Shown: positions 1 to 7,223 of the stretch, in pieces
Numbering within the stretch: the first letter of the stretch is position 1
Layout: each line of letters opens with the position of its first letter
Assembly: GCF_000170855.1 (NCBI RefSeq)
Contig: NZ_ABCQ01000010.1
Location: 50,823-114,822, forward strand
Origin: Moritella sp. PE36
GTDB lineage: Bacteria; Pseudomonadota; Gammaproteobacteria; Enterobacterales; Moritellaceae
Direction of reading: 5' to 3'
Length of the DNA: 64,000 bases
The notes under the pieces: generated by a model
What the model was told of the DNA's origin: nothing
Database searches by the model: none
What the model saw: the letters and a program-made list of their open reading frames with translations, nothing else
Translations under genes and position numbers: made by a program

Positions 1-980
1 CGTGAAATTGACGATAAGGTTGCCGGAGCACCAGCAGAGATCACGCGTTTCAAGCTGGTTAATATCTGCGGTTGATCGTGTTTGCAGCCTGCTTGACCAA
101 GGATCTCGATTAATGCCGGATTAGCAAACAGGTTAGTGCACTGGTATTTTTCAATGGCAGCAAAGATAAAGTCCGGATTGGCGGTTATCGGTTTGCTGGC
201 ATCCATATCTGGAATAATTGACGCCATGCCCAGCGCCGGACCAAATAGCGAGAATAGCGGAAAGGTACTGAGATCCCTTTCTCCGGGGTTGATACCGTAA
301 TCATCGCGGAGTGCTTGTATTTGCCCTTCAAACATTTGGTGACTGTAAACAACACCTTTAGGCACGCCAGTACTGCCACTGGTGAATAATATGGCGCACA
401 AGTCACTGTTATCAAATAGCGCGATAGGATACGGCTTAATCGGCTCATCTTGCTGTTTATTGACGGTTAAATTGGCACGATAATCGGTTAATAAACGCAG
501 TAAGCTCATTTGCCCAGTCAGGCGAGACAGTATTTCACAACCGCCGACGGTAAGACTAAATCGCACACTGTCTTTACCCCAGCCAAACAATTTTCGCGCG
601 ATATGGGCTTTGGGAATACCAATGAAAGCATCGGGAGCCGATTCACTAAAACATTGTTTGAGATTGCGGATCCCCATTCCTGGATCAACCAAGATCGGCA
701 CGATACCGGCTTTAAATAATGCAAAGGTCAAGACAAAGAAATCGATGCTTGGCGTGACCATTAACACAGCTTTCATCCCACGTGTTATGCCATAAGCATT
801 TAGCGCATAGGCGAGCTCATCACTTTGCTGATCAAGTGACGCTAAATTAATCTCGTCATAAACCAATTGCCCTTTACGACTCTGCTGTACAGCTACCGCG
901 AGCGAGTCGGGGGTCGCGAATGCGGCGTGAGAGAGGTGGCGACAGAAATTTATCGCCTCTGACGTTGCGTTAATGGTCAT
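1..980 (-). CDS. oleC: OleC-like AMP-dependent ligase, 3' end cut by window edge
   Basis: This frame is open from an ATG at 980 to the left edge, so only about 326 N-terminal residues are present. The translation begins [16 protein letters not shown] and has the adenylate-forming P-loop motif [14 protein letters not shown], followed by [13 protein letters not shown] and later VISAGAPA, as in acyl-CoA synthetase-like enzymes. OleC proteins convert the beta-hydroxy acid made by OleA/OleD into a beta-lactone using ATP. The start lies 5 bp after the oleB stop, in the order oleA-oleB-oleC, which is what identifies it as OleC and not a general acyl-CoA ligase. oleD would be expected just beyond the left edge. 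The assignment rests on motif plus context. Confidence 0.88.
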   Translation of the reverse strand, partial: MTINATSEAINFCRHLSHAAFATPDSLAVAVQQSRKGQLVYDEINLASLDQQSDELAYALNAYGITRGMKAVLMVTPSIDFFVLTFALFKAGIVPILVDPGMGIRNLKQCFSESAPDAFIGIPKAHIARKLFGWGKDSVRFSLTVGGCEILSRLTGQMSLLRLLTDYRANLTVNKQQDEPIKPYPIALFDNSDLCAILFTSGSTGVPKGVVYSHQMFEGQIQALRDDYGINPGERDLSTFPLFSLFGPALGMASIIPDMDASKPITANPDFIFAAIEKYQCTNLFANPALIEILGQAGCKHDQPQILTSLKRVISAGAPATLSSIS

Positions 981-985
981 ACAAC

Positions 986-1864
986 TCAACGCTTATCGGT
1001 CATGAAGTCGGTGATCAATTCAATGACTTCATCACTGGCGTCTTCCAGAATATAATGACCACAGTCATCAAATTCATTCACTTGCGCGTGCGGCATGCGT
1101 TGTTTCCATTGTGCTAAAAAGTGTTTATCAAACACAAAATCTTTTAATCCCCAGCAGATCAGGGTTGGCACAGTCGAAAACTTAGCCAGACTATCGCCAA
1201 TATCTGTGACTAACTGGTAATTGCGGTCTTCAGGTTTTAATGGAATGTCCTGCACAAAACGTAAGGTGGAAATACGGTTACGCCAAGAGTTAAAAGGCGA
1301 TACATAAGCACGGCGAACATCTCGGCTCATGGCTTTGCGACGTACGCCAACAATTGACGCGATGGATGAAAAGGCATTAAAACCGCGTACTAAAAACGTG
1401 CCGACAACGGTATTACGACAGATCCATAATGGCAGTGGGAACGCTTTTGATAACGGTAGATGAAACGCCGCGGTATTTAAGATCACCAAGCGTTTGATCC
1501 GTTCTGGATGTCGCGCCGCGTAACCCATACCTATCATGCCACCCCAGTCGTGAACGACTAAGGTGATGTTTTCTTTAATATCCAGATGCTCAAGTAATGC
1601 TTCCAGATCATCAATTCGGCTGGTTAAGGTATAGTCGTAATCGTTATCATCGGGCTTATCAGACAGACCGCAACCAATATGGTCGGGTACAATACACTGA
1701 TAATTGGTACTTAATGCCGAGACCAGATTACGATAATAAAACGACCAACTCGGGTTACCGTGAACCATGACAACTGGCTCTCCGGTTCCTTCATTGAGGT
1801 AATGATATTGCTGACCATTACGGTCAAGGTAATTACGTTTAAATGGGAATAATTTATCTAACAT
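986..1864 (-). CDS. oleB: OleB alpha/beta hydrolase (beta-lactone decarboxylase type)
   Basis: An alpha/beta-hydrolase resembling haloalkane dehalogenases. It shows the oxyanion motif HGNPSW, the nucleophile elbow [20 protein letters not shown] with Asp as nucleophile, and a late His in DCGHYILED. OleB acts on the beta-lactone intermediate and releases CO2 to give a cis-olefin. It sits between oleA and oleC with almost no spacing, so it is very likely co-transcribed. I chose the ATG at 1864 ([18 protein letters not shown]); the frame extends 5 codons further to a TTG at 1879, which is 1 bp from the oleA stop and could instead be the translationally coupled start. Neither candidate has a strong Shine-Dalgarno. 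The length of about 292 residues fits the family. Confidence 0.88.
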   Translation of the reverse strand: MLDKLFPFKRNYLDRNGQQYHYLNEGTGEPVVMVHGNPSWSFYYRNLVSALSTNYQCIVPDHIGCGLSDKPDDNDYDYTLTSRIDDLEALLEHLDIKENITLVVHDWGGMIGMGYAARHPERIKRLVILNTAAFHLPLSKAFPLPLWICRNTVVGTFLVRGFNAFSSIASIVGVRRKAMSRDVRRAYVSPFNSWRNRISTLRFVQDIPLKPEDRNYQLVTDIGDSLAKFSTVPTLICWGLKDFVFDKHFLAQWKQRMPHAQVNEFDDCGHYILEDASDEVIELITDFMTDKR

Positions 1865-1880
1865 ATTTGAAGTATCCAAG

Positions 1881-2930
1881 TTACCACTTTAATCCAAGCA
1901 TCATACAATTTAAGCCACTGCCTATTCCTAAGAAGCTCACGTTGTCACCTTTCTTCAAAAAGCCTTCTTCGTCGGCCATCGCTGCGGTCACCGGCAGTGA
2001 TACTGTGCCCATGTTCCCCAGGTATTTGAAGGTCGGAAATTCTTTTTCAACTGGAATATTTAAGGCGGTTAACACTTTCTTTTGGTTGGCTGCGCCCACC
2101 TGATGACAAATCACTTTATTGACATCTTCGGGTGTCCATTGGCGTTGCTCTAAAAATTGCTGCCAGGTTTCTTGCGCCAGTGATACGCCTTCTTTAAGCA
2201 ATTTGACTGCGTCGGTACGCATATATTCACGGTATAACTGCGTATCGATTTCTTTCAATCCCCACTGGCATAGGTCGTGATGTTCAGGCGCAGATAAGTG
2301 CGTGGCCCCTAGTAATTGGTGATTGTGAGACCCAGCTAAATTTAAGCTGCCATCGGTAAGTAAAATAGCTACTGCGCCAGAACCGCCGGTCAAGGTTGCC
2401 AGTGATGTGGCGTAGTTTCTGATGGTCGGATCGGCTAACATATCATCGATAGTCACATCAACAATGTGACGTGCAGATTCACAAGAAACCACTAAACCAG
2501 CTTTGATCTGGCCCAATTCGATGCGGTTGGCGATATCTAACATGCCGGACAAGGCCCCTAAACAGGCATTACTAATGTCATAAATGGCGGTGTTATTAGA
2601 TACGCCCAGTTTTGCGGCGATACGGCAGGCGGTTGCTGGTTCGTGCTGATCACGGCAGACTCCGGTATATACCACAGCGCCGATGTCGCTGACATTGATG
2701 CCAGTTTCATCTAGGGCTTTTTGTGCAGCAATTAACGCGCCATCAGATAACATGTAGTCTTTTGGCCACCAGCGACGTTGGGTAATACCAGTTAGTGCGG
2801 CAAGTTGGCCCACAGGAATACGCAGCTTTTGATATAAAGGCGCTAGGCGAAGCTCCAGTGCTGTACTTGTTATGATCTCTGGAGCTAGTTCATAGGTCAG
2901 GCTATTAATAAAAACGCGGTTATATTTCAT
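1881..2930 (-). CDS. oleA: OleA thiolase-fold enzyme for head-to-head acyl condensation
   Basis: A 349-residue ketoacyl-ACP synthase III-like protein. The catalytic Cys lies in SNACLGALSGM (about C123), the His in VICHQVGAANQKK and the Asn in YLGNMGTVSLP. A Glu in CRDQHEPATACRIA (about E97) sits where OleA enzymes carry the extra base that separates them from FabH. OleA joins two acyl-CoAs to a beta-ketoacid, the first step of long-chain olefin synthesis. It is first in the minus-strand ole run, with oleB 1 bp or so downstream. In related marine bacteria this pathway makes polyunsaturated C31 hydrocarbons from PUFA; whether that holds here depends on pfa genes outside the window. Confidence 0.92.
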   Translation of the reverse strand: MKYNRVFINSLTYELAPEIITSTALELRLAPLYQKLRIPVGQLAALTGITQRRWWPKDYMLSDGALIAAQKALDETGINVSDIGAVVYTGVCRDQHEPATACRIAAKLGVSNNTAIYDISNACLGALSGMLDIANRIELGQIKAGLVVSCESARHIVDVTIDDMLADPTIRNYATSLATLTGGSGAVAILLTDGSLNLAGSHNHQLLGATHLSAPEHHDLCQWGLKEIDTQLYREYMRTDAVKLLKEGVSLAQETWQQFLEQRQWTPEDVNKVICHQVGAANQKKVLTALNIPVEKEFPTFKYLGNMGTVSLPVTAAMADEEGFLKKGDNVSFLGIGSGLNCMMLGLKW

Positions 2931-2956
2931 GGGTAGGTTATTTTGCTCAATTAGTG

Positions 2957-3001
2957 AGGCGAATTATCGCCTTATTTTAATTACATAAATTACGTTAACG
3001 T
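2957..3001. promoter_or_regulatory. Palindromic promoter region upstream of oleA
   Basis: The short gap between the exporter stop (3040) and the oleA start (2930) contains two inverted repeats: AGGCGA-ATTA-TCGCCT at 2957-2972 and the 10-bp palindrome ACGTTAACGT at 2992-3001. The second lies about 62 bp upstream of oleA and is a plausible operator. The first could be a weak hairpin, but on the minus strand it lacks a T-run, so it is not a convincing terminator. Function is inference from position only. Confidence 0.35.
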
Positions 3002-3039
3002 TATTTGAGCAAGAAAGCGGTGCAGATTCAACTAAAAGT

Positions 3040-4278
3040 TTATTTAGAGTCATGCGAGTGTAAGACTAAAATAGGGTTTATTTTTATATACCTATGTCGG
3101 CTATGCGTTAATATCAGCGCAATAGCTAAACCTGTGAGTAGATAGAAGATCCCCAAACTTGTCTGATTGTTGATCAAATGTTTGATTAAAAAACCGCCGA
3201 CCAGTCCGGCAAGACACATCTGTACCGATCCCGATAATGCCGACACCGCACCGACTTGTTTACTGTGTGGCGAGAGTAACATGCTTATCGACAATGGGAA
3301 GCTGATCCCTTGTGCAATGGCGAGTAGGGTAAAACCAAAGATAAGGTTGACTAGCGACATGTCATTAAAGACTAACCAACAGCCTGCGATCATCATGATA
3401 CTTGAGGCGAGATACATCAGTTGATTGGTGGTAAAGCGTTTATTTAATCGATTTAACAGCAAACTACCCACTAGCAGCCCGGCAGACGGGATGATCATCA
3501 CTTCACCATAATCAGCGGCACTGAGTTTTAACCCTTCCTGTAATAAAAAGGGCAGTAGTGACACAGAGACTAGACTCGCTAAGTAACCGATCCAGTTATA
3601 GCTTGCTGATGAAATGACTTGGTAGTTTCTTGATAAATGCCAATAACCACGGAGTGTTTCTTTTAGTTTAAATTTTGTTACTGCATGAGGCAGTGTTTCA
3701 GGCAGGATAAAGTAGCCCAAGGTGAAAATAGCCAATAAATAAACTAATACAAAGCTAAACACGGATTGCCAGCCAAAATGCCATGCTACCCAGCCGCCAA
3801 CAACAGGCGAGAGAATCGGTAATATGGATGCCGTTATTGACATATAAGACAGCGCTTGTGTTAACTGACTACCACTGTAACTGTCGCGGATCACACTGCG
3901 ACCTAATACCGATGCACTACCTGCGCCTAAACCTTGTAATAACCGACCGGCAATCAGAGCGGTATAACTGTCTGGTAATAACACACACATGAGGGTACCA
4001 GCCAAATAAATACCTTGACCGAGTAAAAATACCGGGCGCCGACCGATAGCATCAGACAAAGGGCCATAAAAAAGTTGTGATAATCCAAACCCGAGTAAAA
4101 ACAGGGTGACAAGCTGCTGTACGTCGGCTTGAGAGACTCCCAGATCACGGCTTATTAATGGCAATGAAGGCAGATAAATACTGACACCGACTTGTCCTGT
4201 AGCAATGATCATCATGGCCAACGCAAGTGGGATTTTGTTAAATTTGGTTTTATTTATATTCATGTAGTGAGTGTACAT
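3040..4278 (-). CDS. MFS drug/solute exporter, Bcr/CflA-like
   Basis: A roughly 412-residue protein with about 12 hydrophobic segments. It carries the major-facilitator motif A variant GPLSDAIGRRPVFL after the second membrane segment and the motif C-like stretch QGLGAGSASVLGRSVIRD, both typical of the Bcr/CflA branch (bicyclomycin, chloramphenicol and related efflux). Such proteins export small molecules by proton antiport at the inner membrane. It is transcribed divergently from a LysR regulator, with a 12-bp-arm palindrome in the shared promoter, so the regulator probably controls it. The start could be the ATG at 4278 or at 4263 (MNINKTKF). The substrate cannot be told from sequence. Confidence 0.88.
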   Translation of the reverse strand: MYTHYMNINKTKFNKIPLALAMMIIATGQVGVSIYLPSLPLISRDLGVSQADVQQLVTLFLLGFGLSQLFYGPLSDAIGRRPVFLLGQGIYLAGTLMCVLLPDSYTALIAGRLLQGLGAGSASVLGRSVIRDSYSGSQLTQALSYMSITASILPILSPVVGGWVAWHFGWQSVFSFVLVYLLAIFTLGYFILPETLPHAVTKFKLKETLRGYWHLSRNYQVISSASYNWIGYLASLVSVSLLPFLLQEGLKLSAADYGEVMIIPSAGLLVGSLLLNRLNKRFTTNQLMYLASSIMMIAGCWLVFNDMSLVNLIFGFTLLAIAQGISFPLSISMLLSPHSKQVGAVSALSGSVQMCLAGLVGGFLIKHLINNQTSLGIFYLLTGLAIALILTHSRHRYIKINPILVLHSHDSK

Positions 4279-4313
4279 TAGTGCTATATAAATGATAATG
4301 GCTATAATTGGAA

Positions 4314-4344
4314 CATCATTAAGTCTAATTAGGACTTAATGATG
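4314..4344. promoter_or_regulatory. Perfect palindrome between exporter and LysR gene
   Basis: CATCATTAAGTC at 4314-4325 and its exact complement GACTTAATGATG at 4333-4344 flank a 7-nt spacer TAATTAG. The 12-bp arms lie in the divergent promoter region of the exporter and the LysR regulator, the usual place for a LysR operator. The palindrome covers the upstream ATGs of the long LysR frame, which argues that the real regulator start is downstream at 4399. Confidence 0.55.
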
Positions 4345-4398
4345 CTTGCGAATTTGTATAGTATATTTGTGTCAGTATGTAAAACAAATGGGAGACTT

Positions 4399-5313
4399 AT
4401 GGATTGGATCATGTGTGTACGCAGTTATATTAAGGTGGTTGAGGAAGGTAGCTTTAACGGCGCGGCTTATCAGCTTAATACGACAGGCTCTGCGATCAGT
4501 AAACGCATCAACTGGTTAGAAGATAAAGTTGGCGTGCAGTTACTTAAGCGAACCACGCGATCATTAGACCAAACAGAAGCGGGTCAGTTATTTTATCAGC
4601 GATCCAGATTGCAACTTGATCAATGGATGTCGCTGGTGGACGAGGCGCGTTCAATTAATCAAACACCTACTGGGATATTAAAGATTGGCGCGACGACCGC
4701 TGTTGGTTCTAAGTTCATCATTAAATACCTCAATGACTTTTTACTGATGTATCCAAAAATTAAAATACAACTGCTGACAACATCTCCTGGGCAAATGCCT
4801 GAAGCTTACGTTGATGTATTTATTAGCCGGGATTTAGAACAATTAAATACCCACAGTTATAAAGCCATTGAGTTGTTTAAAAATGACGCTAAGTTTTTTG
4901 CGTCCCCAGACTATATCGAAAAATACGGTAAGCCTGAAAGTATTGCTGATCTTGAATCGCATAACATGCTCATCTGGGGTGAAAGACCGATACGAGAAGT
5001 GAAACTCTCAACGGGCAATCGTATTACTCTGCGAGGAAATTTTGCCACGACTAATCCTGAAGCTTTATATTACGGGGCAAAATGCGGTATGGGCGTATTA
5101 CTCGCCAGTCAAAAAATGCTTGAAGACTTGACCGAGGTGGGGGATCTGATTCCGGTATTACCTGAACTCTCTGTCGACCATGGTTCTGTGTGTGCTTATT
5201 ACCCAACGCTTGATTATGAGCATACCCGTACTCAGTTGTTTATTAAATATCTAAAAGAACGAATACGAAATCAGGAATTAAATTCGGTGGATCCTGCTAT
5301 TTTGCAGTGTTAA
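4399..5313 (+). CDS. LysR-family transcriptional regulator
   Basis: An N-terminal winged-helix domain (MDWIMCVRSYIKVVEEGSF, then GSAISKRINWLEDKVGVQLL, then KRTTRSLDQTEAGQ) is followed by a LysR substrate-binding domain ending near KYLKERIRNQ. About 304 residues, normal for the family. I chose the ATG at 4399 because GGGAG sits 4 nt before it and because the HTH then starts at the usual place; the frame extends 20 codons upstream to 4339 but that start lies inside the palindrome. It is divergent from the MFS exporter gene and probably regulates it and itself. The inducer is unknown. Confidence 0.88.
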   Translation: MDWIMCVRSYIKVVEEGSFNGAAYQLNTTGSAISKRINWLEDKVGVQLLKRTTRSLDQTEAGQLFYQRSRLQLDQWMSLVDEARSINQTPTGILKIGATTAVGSKFIIKYLNDFLLMYPKIKIQLLTTSPGQMPEAYVDVFISRDLEQLNTHSYKAIELFKNDAKFFASPDYIEKYGKPESIADLESHNMLIWGERPIREVKLSTGNRITLRGNFATTNPEALYYGAKCGMGVLLASQKMLEDLTEVGDLIPVLPELSVDHGSVCAYYPTLDYEHTRTQLFIKYLKERIRNQELNSVDPAILQC

Positions 5314-5418
5314 AAGTTGTATAAATATGTTTTGGTGGCCTTTTAGTTTCAGGTGTTTGGAGTAGTCGATGTTTCATGCTAATAATATCTTTTTTGTGGT
5401 ATTAAGGAATATATACTT

Positions 5419-6828
5419 ATGTCAGATAGTTCATCACGTTATTCATCCCTTGCACTTGTTAAAGAAATTGAGTCACCAGAAAATCCTGGAGGACTAGAAA
5501 AGCGTGTTGCATTGATACCGAGTGATGTAGGTCAACTTGTCCAATCTGGTATTAAAGTTTATGTTGAGCATGGTGCTGGCGACGGGGTTGGTTTTAGTGA
5601 TGACGAATATGTAAAAAATAACGCTATCATGCAAACGGCAGAACAAATTTATGTCAATAAATCACTGATCATAAAATTCAAAGGCCCTGCGCTTGCCTCT
5701 GTAGAGCAAATGAGTGAAGGCTGTACGTTATTCTGTATGGCTCATTTTAGTTCTTACCCAGATCGCGCTAAATTACTGCAAGATAGACGTATTAATGTGA
5801 TTGCGATGGAAGATATTTGTGAGTCTCCTAAGCATGAACCCGATCATAAGATCCTTGCTCGTGTGGCGATGAATGCCGCATTAACCCCTTTTATCAATGC
5901 TCAAACTATCGGTGACTTGCAAGTTCGAGTTATCGGTTGGAGTGAACGACTACGCGGTGGTATTAAGCGCGCAGGAAATCGTTCTCCAGCTTCATTGCAG
6001 GTCATTCAACCAACACTTGCATTTGACGAACTTGATGCTGTAGGCCCTAATGCATTGTATTTCTATGACAGTCAGAGTTTTAACGATAAGCAAGACATAT
6101 TGCTACAGCTACACAATGCGGGTACCCATCTTTTTGATTTGAGTGAATTTGAGCGTGAACACGGACAACAAGCAATGTCAGCTTACCGAGACAGTCACCC
6201 ACCGCAAAAATTTGGTTTACGTCGTATCCAGTGTTTACACGAAACGGGTCAAGCTGGTGCCAGATATGGCTTGTCGTTATTGAAAGAGCATAAACCGTCT
6301 GTGGATGTCGCGAACATCAAAGCGGTGATCCTTGGTTATGGTAATGTGGGACAGGGTGCTCTGGATGAATTGCATCAACAAGGTGTCAAAAATATCCATG
6401 TATTAGGTCGCGCTCAAACAGCCAAAGAGAGCATCGGCTATTGGCTAAAAGATGCTGATATCGTGGTGAATGGTGCTGAACAGCCTGCTGAGCTTAGAGG
6501 CAAGAATTTTTTAATCAGTAATCAGGATGTGAAAACGTTAATACCTGAAAATTCGGTTGTTATCGATTTAGTCGGTGGCAGTGCGACTAACCGTAGTCCG
6601 GTAGAGCCTGTGATCAGCTGTAGTTTCTTAACTCAGCCTTACTTTATTCAAGACGGCGTGTTGATCTCATCCTTATGGGGTTGGCCTATGATGGGCATGA
6701 TGCGTGAAACGGCTATTCGCTATTCAGGTCAAATCACCGATGTATTGATTGGTCGTGAAAAATTGATTGATGGGCTAGATAAGCTAACACCGGGTGTAAA
6801 AATCGCTCTGGTTTGTGGTCCTTTTTAA
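5419..6828 (+). CDS. Alanine dehydrogenase / transhydrogenase-like NAD(P)-binding protein, substrate unknown
   Basis: A 469-residue protein. The first half resembles the AlaDH/PNT N-terminal domain (KEIESPENPGGLEKRVALIP, then VEHGAGDGVGFSDDEY, then LIIKFKGP, FCMAHF and INVIAMEDI). The second half is a Rossmann fold with VILGYGNVGQGALDEL at about residues 303-318. Family members include alanine dehydrogenase, transhydrogenase subunit alpha and saccharopine/lysine dehydrogenases, but the central part (about residues 160-290) and the C-terminal SLWGWPMMGMMRETAIRYSG match none that I can name. It is a single gene with AAGGA about 10 nt upstream of the ATG and a hairpin after the stop. An amino-acid dehydrogenase or an opine-like enzyme is possible; this is inference. 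Confidence 0.7.
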   Translation: MSDSSSRYSSLALVKEIESPENPGGLEKRVALIPSDVGQLVQSGIKVYVEHGAGDGVGFSDDEYVKNNAIMQTAEQIYVNKSLIIKFKGPALASVEQMSEGCTLFCMAHFSSYPDRAKLLQDRRINVIAMEDICESPKHEPDHKILARVAMNAALTPFINAQTIGDLQVRVIGWSERLRGGIKRAGNRSPASLQVIQPTLAFDELDAVGPNALYFYDSQSFNDKQDILLQLHNAGTHLFDLSEFEREHGQQAMSAYRDSHPPQKFGLRRIQCLHETGQAGARYGLSLLKEHKPSVDVANIKAVILGYGNVGQGALDELHQQGVKNIHVLGRAQTAKESIGYWLKDADIVVNGAEQPAELRGKNFLISNQDVKTLIPENSVVIDLVGGSATNRSPVEPVISCSFLTQPYFIQDGVLISSLWGWPMMGMMRETAIRYSGQITDVLIGREKLIDGLDKLTPGVKIALVCGPF

Positions 6829-6835
6829 TCACAAC

Positions 6836-6854
6836 GCCCCACGCATGGTGGGGC
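6836..6854. terminator. Hairpin between convergent genes
   Basis: GCCCCAC-gcatg-GTGGGGC forms a perfect 7-bp GC-rich stem in the 32-bp gap between the convergent ends of the dehydrogenase-like gene and the inhibitor-like gene. No long T-run follows on either strand, so it is probably a bidirectional but weak terminator. Confidence 0.5.
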
Positions 6855-6860
6855 TGATTA

Positions 6861-7214
6861 TTATTGTGAATAAAAACTGCGTGTTGGCTCTAGTTCAACA
6901 TATTCAATAACAGTATTTTCAACCAATTCCTGAATGGACTGCTTATTTGCAAATACAATCAGTATGTTACGCGTTGGTATCACATCAACGATAGCGAGTT
7001 CATGTTTCTTCACTAGTGCTGTCGCTGCGTCTTCGCCTCCCTTTTGGTATTTCACATAATACCGATTCAACCTGTTTTCCTTTGTCATGTCGATTATGTT
7101 TGTTGACTCTGTCACTGGTGTGGACTGATGTGAATAACTCACCGGGACCACGAGTACCAGAGCCAAGCAAATACTGAGATATCGAATTTTAAAACGAGTC
7201 CCTTGTTTTGCCAT
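6861..7214 (-). CDS. Free-standing I9/propeptide-like secreted protein, candidate protease inhibitor or foldase
   Basis: A 117-residue protein with an N-terminal signal or anchor (ICLALVLVVPVSYS, cleavage near residue 28) and a single domain. The pattern RYYVKYQKGGEDAATALV ... VIEYVELEPTRSF parallels the propeptide of the adjacent subtilase (KYIVKFKETSVDAPS ... DVEYVEFDPPRFL). This is the layout of inhibitor I9 domains, which fold and inhibit subtilisins. The gene starts 9 bp after the protease stop, and its Shine-Dalgarno AAGGAG overlaps the protease TAA, which suggests translational coupling. I infer that it is a trans-acting chaperone or inhibitor of the neighbouring protease; the family similarity is judged by eye. 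Confidence 0.72.
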   Translation of the reverse strand: MAKQGTRFKIRYLSICLALVLVVPVSYSHQSTPVTESTNIIDMTKENRLNRYYVKYQKGGEDAATALVKKHELAIVDVIPTRNILIVFANKQSIQELVENTVIEYVELEPTRSFYSQ

Positions 7215-7223
7215 AATGGCTCC

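Noticed and set aside
4339..4398. LysR start at 4339
   Set aside because: This start lies in the palindrome, lacks a Shine-Dalgarno, and would add 20 residues before the usual HTH start.
5419..6828. Annotation as alanine dehydrogenase
   Set aside because: Length (469 versus about 370) and the central and C-terminal regions do not fit; only the domain fold is shared.
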